64,000 nt of DNA from Mycolicibacterium aromaticivorans JS19b1 = JCM 16368 (GTDB taxonomy: Bacteria > Actinomycetota > Actinomycetes > Mycobacteriales > Mycobacteriaceae). Location: positions 5,022,001 to 5,086,000 of the forward strand of contig NZ_JALN02000001.1 in the NCBI RefSeq assembly GCF_000559085.1, read 5' to 3'. Both the position numbers and the translations under genes were made by a program. This document shows positions 1 through 9,025 of this stretch, piece after piece (position 1 is the stretch's first letter; every line of letters starts with the position of its first letter). The notes beneath the pieces are model-generated. The model saw nothing but the letters and a program-made list of their open reading frames with translations, was not told the DNA's origin and did no database searches.

Positions 1-26
1 CGCGATCGGTCAGTTAAGGTGTCGCG

Positions 27-1853
27 GTGACGGCAGGGCAGCGCAATACCGCGCGCGCGAAGAACAGGACGGTCAAACGAGCCCGGCGACCTTATCTGTG
101 GCTGGGAGCCGGCGCCGTCGCGTTCGGTGTCGGGGCCGCGGTTGCCAGCGGATCTGCGGCCGCACATGCGGATAGTGCTGTCGGAGGAGCTGGTCCGCGC
201 GCAGGGGCGGAAAGCCATTCCGGCCGTGCGCTGATCAACTCGCAGACGCTGCGTGGTGTCGCGCTCGTCGCCAAAACTGCTGTCCCCGAACGAGTGACCG
301 GCGCCTCGGTCATCCCTGCCGAGGCTAAAGCACCGAAGTTCGCCAGCATCCCGTCGATCCGGGTGGCGGCCACGGTGACGGCGACAGCCGCTCAGCAGGC
401 TCTGACCGAGGGTCTCAACGGCGTCGTCCAGACGCTGACCGGGCGGCCTCTGGTCGGCAACGGCGCCAACGGGGTCACCAATGCCCAAGGGGTGGGTACG
501 GCAGGTGCCCCGGGCGGTTGGCTATGGGGTAACGGCGGCAACGGTGGCAACAGCACCGCGGCGGGCGCGTCCGGTGGCAACGGCGGCGCCGCCGGCTTGG
601 TAGGGCTCGGCGGAGCCGGTGGAACGGGCGGCTGGGGTGCGGCGGGCGGCGTCGGCGGCTCTGGTGGGGTCTTGTACGGCAACGGCGGTGCCGGCGGTGC
701 CGGCGGACCGACCGGTCCGGGCGGTGCGGGCGGCAACGCGGTGTTCGTGGGCGTTGGCGGAGCCGGCGGTCTGGGTGGCGAAGTCGCTCCTGGCGGAGCC
801 GGCGGCCGGGGCGGCGTTCTGAGTGGCAGCGGCGGAGCTGGTGGCGCCGGTGGTGTGCTCGGAGCCGGCGGTCTGGGCGGCTCGGCCGGCCTGTTCGGTC
901 ATGAGGGTGCATCGGGTGCCGCCGGTGGAGCACCCACCGTCGCCCTAACCTATACATCGAGCAACAACTACACGACGGTCGGGCTCTCGATCGGTGGTGG
1001 CCCGGTCACCCAGGTCGAAGTCGACACCGGCTCAAGCCCTTTGATCATCCCTATTACTCAAGTCAACGCCGACAACATCGGCCAGCCCACCGGCAAGACC
1101 GGGATGATCGAGTACGGCGACTGGGGCAAGTTCTACTACAGCGTCTACAACACTTCCGTGGATTTCGGCAACGGAATGGTCACCGCGCCCACGGATATCG
1201 GCGTCGTCACCACGGTCGAGGAATCTACGGATGGCGGCATCACGTGGAAGGACATTCCCCAATCCGAATGGTCGGACCCGAAGTACGCGATCTCCGCGGA
1301 CATGGGCGTCTGCTGGGGATCCTCCGATGGACTATCGAGTGTGGTTCACGCGTTGCCAACCGGTCTCAATCAGGGCCTGTTGATCAACGAGCCGTCGGGC
1401 GAGCTCACGTTCGGAGCGAATCCGTTGACCCCGGTCACCTCGGCGACCGGATGGTATGACACCACCCTGGCCGTGCAGATCAGCTACGCGGGCACCTCGA
1501 GTGCGATCCAGCAGATCGTCAGCAACGTGACCATCGACAGCGGTGGCCTCGGTGGGAACATTCCCCGGGACGTCCTTCCGTCCAGCCTTTCGGGCTATGA
1601 CGTCGGTGACGACTTGCCGGTGGGCACAACGGTTTCGGTCTACACCAGCGACGGTCAGACATTGTTGTACACCATGACGATCACCGCCGCGGACTACAGC
1701 GCTGGCAACGTTCCCGACGTCTCGACAAAGAGTTACGGCATGAACACCGGCAGTTTTCCCTTTCTTCAGGGGCCGATCTATTTCGAGTACACGCCCGCCG
1801 ACGTCGGTACAACAACATTCGATTATGCGCCTGGCGCGGTACTAAGTTCCTAG
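27..1853 (+). CDS. PGRS-repeat aspartyl protease without PE domain (PecA-like)
   Basis: This 608-residue protein has three parts. Residues 1-50 are basic and then hydrophobic, ending near AHADS, like a Sec signal peptide. A linker and a Gly-Gly-Ala/Asn PGRS region follow (about residues 163-303). The C-terminal domain (about 305-600) carries two aspartyl-protease signatures, VEVDTGSS with Asp333 and TIDSGG with Asp504. This domain order matches the PE_PGRS proteases of the PecA group (PE_PGRS35, PE_PGRS16), which cleave surface PE proteins, but the usual N-terminal PE domain, the type VII secretion signal, is missing. The inference is a surface protease exported by Sec. The GTG start has AAGG about 7 bases upstream. 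The stop shares the bases CTAG with the stop of the convergent gene. Fairly sure of the fold; substrates are unknown. Confidence 0.85.
   Translation: MTAGQRNTARAKNRTVKRARRPYLWLGAGAVAFGVGAAVASGSAAAHADSAVGGAGPRAGAESHSGRALINSQTLRGVALVAKTAVPERVTGASVIPAEAKAPKFASIPSIRVAATVTATAAQQALTEGLNGVVQTLTGRPLVGNGANGVTNAQGVGTAGAPGGWLWGNGGNGGNSTAAGASGGNGGAAGLVGLGGAGGTGGWGAAGGVGGSGGVLYGNGGAGGAGGPTGPGGAGGNAVFVGVGGAGGLGGEVAPGGAGGRGGVLSGSGGAGGAGGVLGAGGLGGSAGLFGHEGASGAAGGAPTVALTYTSSNNYTTVGLSIGGGPVTQVEVDTGSSPLIIPITQVNADNIGQPTGKTGMIEYGDWGKFYYSVYNTSVDFGNGMVTAPTDIGVVTTVEESTDGGITWKDIPQSEWSDPKYAISADMGVCWGSSDGLSSVVHALPTGLNQGLLINEPSGELTFGANPLTPVTSATGWYDTTLAVQISYAGTSSAIQQIVSNVTIDSGGLGGNIPRDVLPSSLSGYDVGDDLPVGTTVSVYTSDGQTLLYTMTITAADYSAGNVPDVSTKSYGMNTGSFPFLQGPIYFEYTPADVGTTTFDYAPGAVLSS
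514..935. repeat. PGRS-type GGC-rich tandem repeat inside the protease gene
   Basis: This stretch is made of imperfect 9-12 base units such as GGCGGAGCCGGCGG, and encodes Gly-Gly-Ala and Gly-Asn-Gly-Gly triplets. It is the polymorphic GC-rich repeat typical of mycobacterial PGRS genes. Unit order is irregular and there is no break in the reading frame. Such tracts commonly change length between strains. Confidence 0.8.
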
Positions 1854-3076
1854 ACGACAACAACTTTCGGGATGGTGCCCGGAGCGGCGCCCGAGGCCAG
1901 GCCGGCGAAGTAGGCGCCGGACCACATCCACAGTCCCGCTTGCAGCCGCAGTGAGCTGCGGCCGATGGCCGCATCGCCGTCGGCATAGGCGGTCATGCTG
2001 GACAACACCGCCGCCTTGCTGACCATCAGGTAGGCCGAACTCAACTGCACCAGTGCCGTATACGAGGCGGGGGAGAAGCCGGCTTGGGCCAATCCTTCCC
2101 AGACGAACCGCCCCGCGCTGGTTGCACCCTCGAGCACGCTGGTCCACATCGACATCTCCGACCAGCCGGGCGTGGCCGGGGCGTCGAGCTTGCCCAGCGC
2201 GCTGTCGTAACGGGTGGCGAGCTCCAGCGGGAACGCCGTCGAGTTGCACGCCAGGAAGCCGCTGCACGTCAACGTGTTCTGCATCGAGGGAACGCCCGCC
2301 GGCGGGTGCTCCAGCACCACCTGCAGATAGCCGCGGTTGTACCCGTACAGCGCCAGCAGCACCGGCACCGAGACGTGTGCGACCGCCGAGACGACCCAAT
2401 CCGGCGCACTGGCCGCCGCACCCGTCAAGCCGGCCGACACGGCGTCGAACAACCGGATGCCGATCGCCGACGGGGACAAGTCGAGCGCCGGGAACGGCAC
2501 CGTGGGCGCTGGGATCGCCAGAGTGCTGGTGGGGGTGGTATGTAGGTTGTCGCGCAACCAGATTCCGCCGAAGTAGCCCGATGCCGCCAAATTGCCCATC
2601 AGCAACCTCACCTGAGGTGCCGGAATGTTCTCCTCGGCCAGCGCGTCCAGACTCTTGACAGCCAGATCGCCGAAGAAGAACCGTGCGCTGTCGGCCGGAT
2701 CGCCGCCGGCGGCAATGAAATTCGTGGCGAACGGCTTCATGAATCCGGCGGACACCGAGAATGACGCGCCACTGACGACCGGCATCGGCGGCAGTGCCAC
2801 CGATACGTTGGGCGCTACAGTCGTTGTGGCGGTTATCTTTTCGATCGATCGGGGAGCTGAGCGCGCTGCCTGTCGTGCGGCCGGGCGGTGACTTTCACTG
2901 CGGGCCGCCGCGGGTTGGCCGGCCTGCCGCGCCGACTTGGCGGCGGGTGTCGTCACTGACTTCTGGGCAGCGGATCCGGCGTCGGGAGCGGCCGAGGCCA
3001 CTCCGTGCCCGAGGAAGAGCCCAGCGCCGATCCCGAGCGCGAGCACACCGCCTGCGACATACCACGATGGCTGCAC
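1850..3076 (-). CDS. Secreted alanine-rich protein of unknown function
   Basis: The 408-residue product starts with a short polar segment and a hydrophobic stretch (about residues 6-28) ending in ASAAPD, a clear Sec signal peptide. An Ala/Pro/Arg-rich low-complexity segment (about 30-85) follows, then a mostly helical globular region of about 300 residues with Trp-rich patches. Two cysteines near residues 268-275 (TCSGFLACN) may form a disulfide. I recognise no enzyme motif. It resembles mycobacterial exported proteins annotated only as hypothetical. The GTG start has no strong ribosome binding site, so the N-terminus is approximate. It converges on the PGRS protease gene and the two stops overlap by four bases. 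Confidence 0.7.
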   Translation of the reverse strand: MQPSWYVAGGVLALGIGAGLFLGHGVASAAPDAGSAAQKSVTTPAAKSARQAGQPAAARSESHRPAARQAARSAPRSIEKITATTTVAPNVSVALPPMPVVSGASFSVSAGFMKPFATNFIAAGGDPADSARFFFGDLAVKSLDALAEENIPAPQVRLLMGNLAASGYFGGIWLRDNLHTTPTSTLAIPAPTVPFPALDLSPSAIGIRLFDAVSAGLTGAAASAPDWVVSAVAHVSVPVLLALYGYNRGYLQVVLEHPPAGVPSMQNTLTCSGFLACNSTAFPLELATRYDSALGKLDAPATPGWSEMSMWTSVLEGATSAGRFVWEGLAQAGFSPASYTALVQLSSAYLMVSKAAVLSSMTAYADGDAAIGRSSLRLQAGLWMWSGAYFAGLASGAAPGTIPKVVVV

Positions 3077-3117
3077 GCTGCAGAGACTATCAGTTCAGCA
3101 AATATTGATGTCGTCGT

Positions 3118-4248
3118 TCAGCCGTTCAGCTCGGCACCTGTCTCGGCCACCGTGTCTTCGTCGCAGAGACGCAGACCGTAGGCCAGTTCGGCGGCCTGTC
3201 CGGCGTCGGCCACCAGGTGCATCGGAATGCCCTCGTCGCGGAGCGTCTGCGCGTGGTCGCGCAATGACACGTTGCGCTCGTCGTCGTCGGCGCCGACCTG
3301 CCGGATGATGGCCGCGAGCACCCGTCCGGGAAATTCGCGCGCCACTTCCTCGTAGATCAGTGGGTCGCGCTGACCGCTGTCGCCGATCACGACGAAATGC
3401 ATCCGCGGGTAGGCCGCGAACAGTCGGCGGACAGCGGCTCGTTTGTGCTCGGCGCCGCTGCGTCGCAGGTAGCGCTCGGTCGGGCCCCAATCGGTGAGGA
3501 ACATCGGGCCCGGCGGAAAAGCGCGCAATTCGACGAACTGCTCCAGCATCGAATAGAACGACCAGCTGCCCGTAGAGACGTAGAAGAAGGTGGGTTCCGC
3601 TCGACGGTTCCCGGTGCGGCTCTCGACGCCGCGGGCCAGACCGCGGTAGAACGGCGCCATCCCGGGAATCGCGCTGCGTTGTTCTACAGCGTGCAGCAAG
3701 GTCCTGGCGACCATCGCCACACCCTCGGTCAGGCCGGTGAGAAGAATGGTGTCGTCGATGTCGGAGATCACCAGATAGGGCGCGGCCAGCGACGGTTTCA
3801 TCACCCAGCCGGTGCCGACGGCCGGTTCGTCGTCGCCCATCGCCTCGGCGACCGCCTCCGCCGTGTGCCAGCCGACCCGCAACTTGGGCACCGGCAGTGA
3901 GAAGTTGGCGAAGCCGTGGCTGTCGGTGACCTCGATGGCCCGATGCTCGCCGACGCGCAGCTCGACCTCGGCACCGACGATGGACAACGTTGCGTGGCGT
4001 CGCACATTGCTCTGCGCGACGTCCCAGTACGGGATCCGGCTGTCGCCGGGCAACTCCGGTGTCTCCATCACCCGGACCCGGACCTTGGCGATGTCGTCGG
4101 CCACGTACCCGCGATAGACCACCACATGGACACCGCGGAAGGCGCCCAACTGCACCTTGAGGTCACGACGTCGTTCGGTGAGCTTGCTCTCCAGCCCGGC
4201 CACGACGGCGGTCAGATCCGATGTGATCCGGCGGGGCAGACGAGGCAT
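3118..4248 (-). CDS. App1/DUF2183 family phosphatidate phosphatase-like protein
   Basis: This protein of about 376 residues contains the DUF2183 domain of yeast App1, a haloacid-dehalogenase-like Mg-dependent phosphatidate phosphatase. The nucleophile motif DIDDTIL (DxDxT) lies in the middle, followed by YVSTGSWSFY and the acidic motif VIGDSGQRDP, as expected for the family. The N-terminal 130 residues look like a beta-rich accessory domain. No signal peptide is evident, so it is probably cytosolic or membrane-peripheral. The start at MPRLPRR is preferred because the 20 residues before it are poor in hydrophobic residues and not family-like; an upstream ATG at 4308 is in frame. The likely role is dephosphorylation of a phospholipid or phosphorylated lipid. 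The substrate is inferred from the family only. Confidence 0.8.
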   Translation of the reverse strand: MPRLPRRITSDLTAVVAGLESKLTERRRDLKVQLGAFRGVHVVVYRGYVADDIAKVRVRVMETPELPGDSRIPYWDVAQSNVRRHATLSIVGAEVELRVGEHRAIEVTDSHGFANFSLPVPKLRVGWHTAEAVAEAMGDDEPAVGTGWVMKPSLAAPYLVISDIDDTILLTGLTEGVAMVARTLLHAVEQRSAIPGMAPFYRGLARGVESRTGNRRAEPTFFYVSTGSWSFYSMLEQFVELRAFPPGPMFLTDWGPTERYLRRSGAEHKRAAVRRLFAAYPRMHFVVIGDSGQRDPLIYEEVAREFPGRVLAAIIRQVGADDDERNVSLRDHAQTLRDEGIPMHLVADAGQAAELAYGLRLCDEDTVAETGAELNG

Positions 4249-4391
4249 GCGAACAGCATGGCAGCCCGACGTCCTCCGATTGGTGGACACCGGATTCATC
4301 CGCTGCATCGGCCGATCGACCTATGCCGTCGATGCTCACGAACAAGCAGAGTTACAGGCAACGACGACAACACCGAACTGGGAGGTCAGCC

Positions 4392-4580
4392 ATGAAGGCT
4401 CGAATCACGCGTTGGCTGGAGCGGGTAGGAAACAGCCTCGGTGGCGCGGATGCGCTGACTCCGATCGATCCCTATTACGGCGCGACGTGGACCGGTCGAG
4501 TGCCCGCCATGGTGGAAGGGCGCGCCATGAACGCCGGCCGGCTGCCGATGATCGCGGCCGCGCACCTCCCGGTGTTCTGA
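4392..4580 (+). CDS. Small hypothetical protein (62 aa)
   Basis: A strong GGGAGG ribosome binding site at 4380-4385 precedes an ATG and a 62-residue reading frame starting MKARITRWLERVGN. The N-terminal 15 residues could form an amphipathic basic helix; the rest is polar with no recognised domain. The frame is open further upstream to 4323, but the Shine-Dalgarno position decides the start. It lies 26 bases before the methyltransferase gene, so the two may be co-transcribed. Function unknown. Confidence 0.55.
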   Translation: MKARITRWLERVGNSLGGADALTPIDPYYGATWTGRVPAMVEGRAMNAGRLPMIAAAHLPVF

Positions 4581-4606
4581 GCCGGCGGTCTGGGACACTG
4601 TCGCGC

Positions 4607-5461
4607 ATGGACTCGCTCGTCTCGAACGTATCCGACACCGCCCGCTGGGTGACTGCGCACCGGGCGAAGGAATCGGCGCGGCCCGACGCTCTGTTTCGCG
4701 ATCCTCTGGCCGAAAGGCTGGCGGGGCAACAGGGTCATGCCATCATTGCCGCCGCGCCGCGCAGCATTCGCGACGGCTGGTGGCTGGTGGCCCGCACCAA
4801 GATCATCGACGACCTCATTGCGCAGGCCATTGAGCAAGGCTGCGACCGGGTGCTCAACCTGGCGGCCGGTCTCGATACCCGGCCTTACCGGCTGGACCTG
4901 CCGGCTGGGCTGAAATGGGTCGAAGCCGACCTTCCGGCCCTGGTTGCCGAGAAAGAGCAACTGCTGGCCGATCAGACCCCGCGCTGCCGGCTGTCGCGCC
5001 ACGCCGTCGACCTGGCCGATTCGCGTGCCCGGAATGCCTTCCTCGACGAGGCACTCGCCGGGGCGACGAAAGCCTTCGTGCTCACCGAAGGTTTGCTGAT
5101 GTATCTGGAAGAAGCCGATGTCATCGGGCTGTCCGCGGCATTTCAGCGCTCCGAGATTGCTTGGTGGACATTCGATTTCGGATCCGGCGGGATCAAGACG
5201 ACGATGAACGACAAGACCGACGGTATGATGCGCAACGCGCCGATCAAGTTCGCCCCACCCAACGGTCTGGCGTTCTTCGAAAATCTCGGCTGGTCAGTCG
5301 CCTCCGCGGAATCACTGTTGACGGCGGCCCGTCGGTTGCGGCGGTTGCCGCTGCTGCTTCGGCTCGCGGCCCGCCTACCACAGCCCGATCCGCGCAACCC
5401 GGGCGACAAGATGTGGAGCGCGGCAGTGTGTGTCACCCCGGGCGCGCGCTCAGGCCAATAA
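4607..5461 (+). CDS. SAM-dependent methyltransferase, TIGR00027/LCMT-like family
   Basis: This 284-residue protein belongs to the mycobacterial family of putative S-adenosylmethionine-dependent methyltransferases (TIGR00027, leucine carboxyl methyltransferase fold). Visible landmarks are an N-terminal SDTARWVTAHRAKES segment, a RDPLAERLAG motif, the glycine-poor SAM loop VLNLAAGLDTRPYRL near residues 84-98, the acidic VEADLPAL strand end, and LTEGLLMYLEE. Mycobacteria have many paralogues, some suspected of methylating lipid or polyketide acids; none of that can be assigned here. The ATG is the first in frame after the small upstream gene. Its last 12 bases overlap the end of the convergent mpt64 gene. 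Confidence 0.88.
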   Translation: MDSLVSNVSDTARWVTAHRAKESARPDALFRDPLAERLAGQQGHAIIAAAPRSIRDGWWLVARTKIIDDLIAQAIEQGCDRVLNLAAGLDTRPYRLDLPAGLKWVEADLPALVAEKEQLLADQTPRCRLSRHAVDLADSRARNAFLDEALAGATKAFVLTEGLLMYLEEADVIGLSAAFQRSEIAWWTFDFGSGGIKTTMNDKTDGMMRNAPIKFAPPNGLAFFENLGWSVASAESLLTAARRLRRLPLLLRLAARLPQPDPRNPGDKMWSAAVCVTPGARSGQ

Positions 5462-6139
5462 CGAATCGATCGCCGAGCGCGGAACCAGCACCTGGGTGGC
5501 GCCCGCCGCCTCGGGCAGCAGCTGGCCCTGGCTGAAGAAGAAGATCACGCCGTCATTGGTGATCGCGAATTCCTGGTAACTCGCGGGGTCCATCCCCGTG
5601 ACCGGATCGACCGAGATCGGCTGGCCGGCCTGTTTCTGCAACTCGCTGACGACGATCGGATACACCACTGTCAGTGGGTCGGCGTCCGGGCGCCACAGCG
5701 TGGCGTAGGTGATCGGCGTGCGGGAGGTCTGATCCCAGTTGAACGCTTTGAACGAGGTGTCGGGGTGTGCGCCGCCGATGTTCTCGTAGTTCTGCAGGAC
5801 CAGGGACTCGCTACCTCGCGGCGGCAGCGTCGAGCTGTACGGGGTTGCGGTGATGTCGAGCTCGAACGGCACGTCACCGGGATTGGACGCCTTGGCCACG
5901 TTGAGGAAGCCGTCGCGTGTCCGGCTGATGTAGTCAGCGACGGACTTGAGGTCCGGGTAGCGGCTGGGGAAGCTGATCTTTACCTGGTAGGCCGGGTTGG
6001 ATTGTTGGATATCGCACGTCTGCCCGTTGTCGACGCCCTTGAGATCGCCGCAGTAGTTCTTGGGTGCGGCTGCAGCGACGCCGGGGGCGCCCGCGATCGC
6101 GGCGGCGGCGATCAGCGTCGTCAATGTCGCCCTGCGCAT
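5450..6139 (-). CDS. mpt64: Secreted antigen MPT64/MPB64 homologue
   Basis: The 229-residue product closely follows MPT64 of M. tuberculosis along its length: signal peptide ending GVAAAAPK, then AAPKNYCGDLKG, PAYQVKISFPSRYPD, LPPRGSESLVL, FNWDQTSRTPITY and the C-terminal TNDGVIFFFSQGQLLPEAAG and VPRSAIDSLLA. It is a DUF3298/RsiV-fold secreted protein. In M. tuberculosis it is a major immunogenic culture-filtrate protein whose molecular activity is unclear. The ATG at 6139 is chosen because AAGGA lies 7 bases upstream; a TTG two codons earlier is less likely. It converges with the methyltransferase gene with a 12-base overlap. Confidence 0.93.
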   Translation of the reverse strand: MRRATLTTLIAAAAIAGAPGVAAAAPKNYCGDLKGVDNGQTCDIQQSNPAYQVKISFPSRYPDLKSVADYISRTRDGFLNVAKASNPGDVPFELDITATPYSSTLPPRGSESLVLQNYENIGGAHPDTSFKAFNWDQTSRTPITYATLWRPDADPLTVVYPIVVSELQKQAGQPISVDPVTGMDPASYQEFAITNDGVIFFFSQGQLLPEAAGATQVLVPRSAIDSLLA

Positions 6140-6191
6140 GTTCAATCCTTCCCTCGTGCAGAGTTGTCCAATGTAAGCATCGATTCAGGGG

Positions 6192-7607
6192 CTAGGACAT
6201 GCCGAGCAGTGACTCGATCCCGGCGCGGGCGAAATACAGTACGAAACCGGCCGCGACGACCCAGAGCAGCGGGCTGATCTCCCGGGCCTTGCCTGCGGCG
6301 GAACGCACCACCACCCACGTGACGAACCCGACGCCGATGCCGTTGGCGATCGAATAGCTGAACGGCATCACCGCGACCGTGAGGACGACTGGTAGCGCCA
6401 TCGAGAATTCCGAGACGTCGACATGACGCAGCTGGGAGAACATCATCGTCCCGACGATCACCAGCGCGGCCGCGGCGACTTCGGTCGGAACGATCTGCGC
6501 GAGCGGCCCGACGAACATAGCGGCCAGGAACAGCGCGCCGGTGACGAGGTTGGCCAGACCGGTCTTGGCGCCCTCCTCGATACCGGCGCCGGATTCGATG
6601 AAGACGGTGTTCGACGAGGCCGATGTCGCACCGCCGACGATGGCGCCCGCGCCTTCCACGACGAGCGCCGACCGCAGGTGGGGGAAGTTCCCGCGGTCGT
6701 CGGCCAGCCCGGCTTCGCGGGACAGTCCGGTGAAGGTGCCCATCGCGTCGAAGAAGTTGGCGAACACCAGCGTGAAGACCAGCATCGTGGCGGCCAGGAC
6801 GCCGATCCGCCCGAAACTGTCGAAACTGAAGGCGCCCACCAGAGATAGATCGGGAAGCGCGAACGGCGATCCCGATAGGCTGGGGACCGACAGCGTCCAG
6901 CCACCGTGGTTCTCGGTCGCCGGACCCAGGTGCCAGATCGCTTCGATGACGACCGCGACGACGGTGCCGGCGACCAGACCCAGCAGTATCCCGCCCCGGA
7001 CGTTGCGAACGACGAGAATGCCGGTGAGCAGCAGTGTGAACACGAACACAACCGTGGGCACGGTGCTTATCGATCCGTGTCCACCGCCGCCCAAACCAAC
7101 TGGGGGAGAAGGCATTCCGGTCGAAGAGATGAAACCCGCGTCGACCAGGCCGATGAACATGATGAATAGGCCGATGCCTGCGGTGATCGCCAGCTTGAGT
7201 TGCATGGGAACCGCGTCGAACACCAGCCTGCGGAGTCCGGTGACGGCCAGTGCGACGATGATGAGGCCGTTGATGACCACCAGGCCCATCGCCTCGGGCC
7301 AGCTGACCGTGCCGACCACGGTGGTCGCCAGGAACGAGTTGATGCCCAGCCCCGCGGCGAACGCGAACGGAAGCCGGGCGAACACGCCGAACAGGATGGT
7401 CATCACGCCGGCGGCCAGGGATGTGGTGGCCGACACCTGGGCGAAGCCCAGTTTGTGTCCGGTCACGTCGGCGGCCCCGGACAGGATGATCGGATTCAAT
7501 ACGACGATGTAGGCCATCGCGATGAACGTGACCAGGCCACCACGAACCTCGGCGCCGATGGTCGACCCGCGGGCCGTGATCTCGAAGAAGCGGTCGAGAC
7601 GATTCAC
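6192..7607 (-). CDS. NCS2 family purine (hypoxanthine/guanine/adenine) permease
   Basis: This 471-residue, 12-14 helix membrane protein is a nucleobase:cation symporter of the AzgA/PbuG subgroup. It shows the N-terminal RGGLVTFIAMAYIVVLNP, the GLGINSF signature after helix 3, the FANFFDAMGTFTGL substrate-site segment and STVFIESGAGIEEG-like sequence (here SSNTVFIESGAG). The family imports adenine, guanine or hypoxanthine with protons. The GTG start has AGGG upstream. It stands alone between secreted-protein genes. Confidence 0.92.
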   Translation of the reverse strand: MNRLDRFFEITARGSTIGAEVRGGLVTFIAMAYIVVLNPIILSGAADVTGHKLGFAQVSATTSLAAGVMTILFGVFARLPFAFAAGLGINSFLATTVVGTVSWPEAMGLVVINGLIIVALAVTGLRRLVFDAVPMQLKLAITAGIGLFIMFIGLVDAGFISSTGMPSPPVGLGGGGHGSISTVPTVVFVFTLLLTGILVVRNVRGGILLGLVAGTVVAVVIEAIWHLGPATENHGGWTLSVPSLSGSPFALPDLSLVGAFSFDSFGRIGVLAATMLVFTLVFANFFDAMGTFTGLSREAGLADDRGNFPHLRSALVVEGAGAIVGGATSASSNTVFIESGAGIEEGAKTGLANLVTGALFLAAMFVGPLAQIVPTEVAAAALVIVGTMMFSQLRHVDVSEFSMALPVVLTVAVMPFSYSIANGIGVGFVTWVVVRSAAGKAREISPLLWVVAAGFVLYFARAGIESLLGMS

Positions 7608-7634
7608 GATTGGAACCCTAAGCGACGACGTAGG

Positions 7635-8123
7635 TCAGGCCGGTGCAGCGGTCACGGGGATGGTGACTGTGCCTTGGCAGGCACCGCTTTCAATGGTGGT
7701 CTGGAATGTGCCCGCCAGCGATCCGTCGGATTGCGGGGTGTAGTTGGTCACCGAATGCGCGGGGTCGTAGGTGATCGTGCCGTCCGGCAGCGTGCAGTCC
7801 CATCGCCAGCTGTTCGACCGCGACCATTGCGAGCCCGTCCACACGAAGCTGGTCGATTGCGCGGCGTTGTCCTTGGGCGTCGGGCCGTCGAGGACCGAGG
7901 CGGTGCAGATGTCGGCCGCACAGTCCGTGGTGATCTTGAACGAGGCGGTGTAGGGCGTTTCCTGTTGTGTCGCCGCGACGGAGGTGCCCGACTTCTGATC
8001 GGTGTGGAAGGTGATTTTGTACCAACCACCCCAGAACGCCTCGTCGGCGTGCACGACGGGCGCGGCGATCAGCACAAGAGCGGCGCTCGACGCCACACCA
8101 AAAACCTTGAAGCTAGCCAAAAT
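7635..8123 (-). CDS. Small secreted protein of unknown function
   Basis: The product of about 162 residues starts with a compact Sec signal peptide when read from a TTG codon (MASFKVFGVASS, cleavage after VVHA), with GAGAG six bases upstream. In-frame GTG codons at 8135 and 8153 are alternatives without better ribosome binding sites. The mature part of about 137 residues is beta-rich, has four cysteines likely to form disulfides, and contains YDPAHSVTNYTPQSDGSLAGTF-like sequence seen in mycobacterial exported hypothetical proteins. The start overlaps the end of the upstream exported gene by 11 bases, so the two are probably translationally coupled. Function unknown. Confidence 0.65.
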   Translation of the reverse strand: MLASFKVFGVASSAALVLIAAPVVHADEAFWGGWYKITFHTDQKSGTSVAATQQETPYTASFKITTDCAADICTASVLDGPTPKDNAAQSTSFVWTGSQWSRSNSWRWDCTLPDGTITYDPAHSVTNYTPQSDGSLAGTFQTTIESGACQGTVTIPVTAAPA

Positions 8124-8820
8124 AACTCTCGCCACCGGTGGGATAGCCGCCACCGTTCGTGGCGATGTGAACGTGAGTGTAGTGGTTGGCGTCGTTACCG
8201 CCGAGATCCGGCATTAGGGATGGCTTGCCGCCGTGGTCGTACATGATGCGGCGCCAGATCACGTGATTCAACGACAGCCGGTCTGCGTTGGCCAGGGCGA
8301 ATGCCGCGATCCGGTCGCCGAGTTCCTTGCCCTCCGGCGTCTGCCAGTTCGGGATCATCACGTCGATGGCCAAGCCCATCGGATGCCACTTCAAGGAGTC
8401 GGGCCGTACGCCGCCGATGTTGTGGATCTGCGGGAAGTACGCGCTGATGAGACGTTCGGCCAGGACCGTTTTGAGTTGCAGACCCTGTTCGACACCTACG
8501 CCTGCGGGTAACGCGCGCAGGGGGGTGCGGTTGACCGCACTCCTGCTGGCCACCAATTCGGCCTGGGTCATGACGACGTAGTGCGCACTGATCGGCGTGG
8601 CGGCCAGATTCATCGGCGCCGCGGCGACCAGTTCGGCACAGCACTCGACGGTGCCCGCGGTCATCCTGGCGGGGCCGGAACCGGTGCTGCCGGACAGCAC
8701 GGCGGCCAACGGGAGAGCGGCCAGCGCGACCACGGCGACTGACCATCGGCGCCGGGGCCTGGCTAACCGGTGCTTTCCCACGGACGGCACTTTACCTGGA
8801 CAGTTCCGGCGCACATACAC
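8113..8820 (-). CDS. Exported ARB_07466-like (peptidase-fold) protein
   Basis: The product of up to 235 residues has an Arg-rich N-terminus (RPRRRW) and a hydrophobic segment (VAVVALAALPLAAVLSG) that can act as signal peptide or anchor. The C-terminal half contains HNIGGVRPDSLKWHPMG, LAIDVMIPNW, DHVI-like WRRIMYDHGGK and NHYTHVHIA. This His/Asp pattern (SLKWH, AIDV, HVHI) is the one found in ARB_07466-like domains, related to D-Ala-D-Ala carboxypeptidase/VanY-type zinc folds in actinobacterial exported proteins. A role on peptidoglycan or another surface polymer is inferred. GTG codons at residues 1, 3, 11 and 14 are all possible starts. Confidence 0.7.
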   Translation of the reverse strand: MYVRRNCPGKVPSVGKHRLARPRRRWSVAVVALAALPLAAVLSGSTGSGPARMTAGTVECCAELVAAAPMNLAATPISAHYVVMTQAELVASRSAVNRTPLRALPAGVGVEQGLQLKTVLAERLISAYFPQIHNIGGVRPDSLKWHPMGLAIDVMIPNWQTPEGKELGDRIAAFALANADRLSLNHVIWRRIMYDHGGKPSLMPDLGGNDANHYTHVHIATNGGGYPTGGESYFG

Positions 8821-8960
8821 CGTTCGCTATCTTCTGGGCTGGCCGTCTGGGCCGCTGTGAGACTCCGGGATGTTGCTATCGAGGCCGTATGGCGATCAGC
8901 GTGGAACGCACCGAGTCAGCGGTAAGTAGCCCCTGACGTGCGTGTTCATCTTTTGTTCAC

Positions 8961-9000
8961 CGAACCGAATCCGGACCGATACTATCGCCCTTACGGTTCG
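8961..9000. terminator. Nested inverted repeat downstream of the DapB-like gene
   Basis: CGAACCG at 8961-8967 pairs with CGGTTCG at 8994-9000. Inside lies a second hairpin, CGATA at 8977-8981 and TATCG at 8983-8987. It sits 26 bases beyond the stop of the leftward gene ending at 9026, which suits a transcription end signal, but there is no U-tract on either strand. The rest of 8821-9025 shows no gene. Confidence 0.35.
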
Positions 9001-9025
9001 CTCGATCCGCGTCAGATTGTGGCGT

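Noticed and set aside
4157..4606. Long in-frame extension upstream of the methyltransferase gene
   Set aside because: The extra residues overlap the DUF2183 gene on the opposite strand and the small gene at 4392; the family N-terminus begins at 4607.
8889..8936. A 15-codon reading frame starting MAISVERTESA
   Set aside because: Too short and without a ribosome binding site or recognisable product.
8941..9010. Possible tRNA-like folding
   Set aside because: The nested hairpin does not make a cloverleaf with conserved T-loop and D-loop bases; better explained as a terminator-like repeat.
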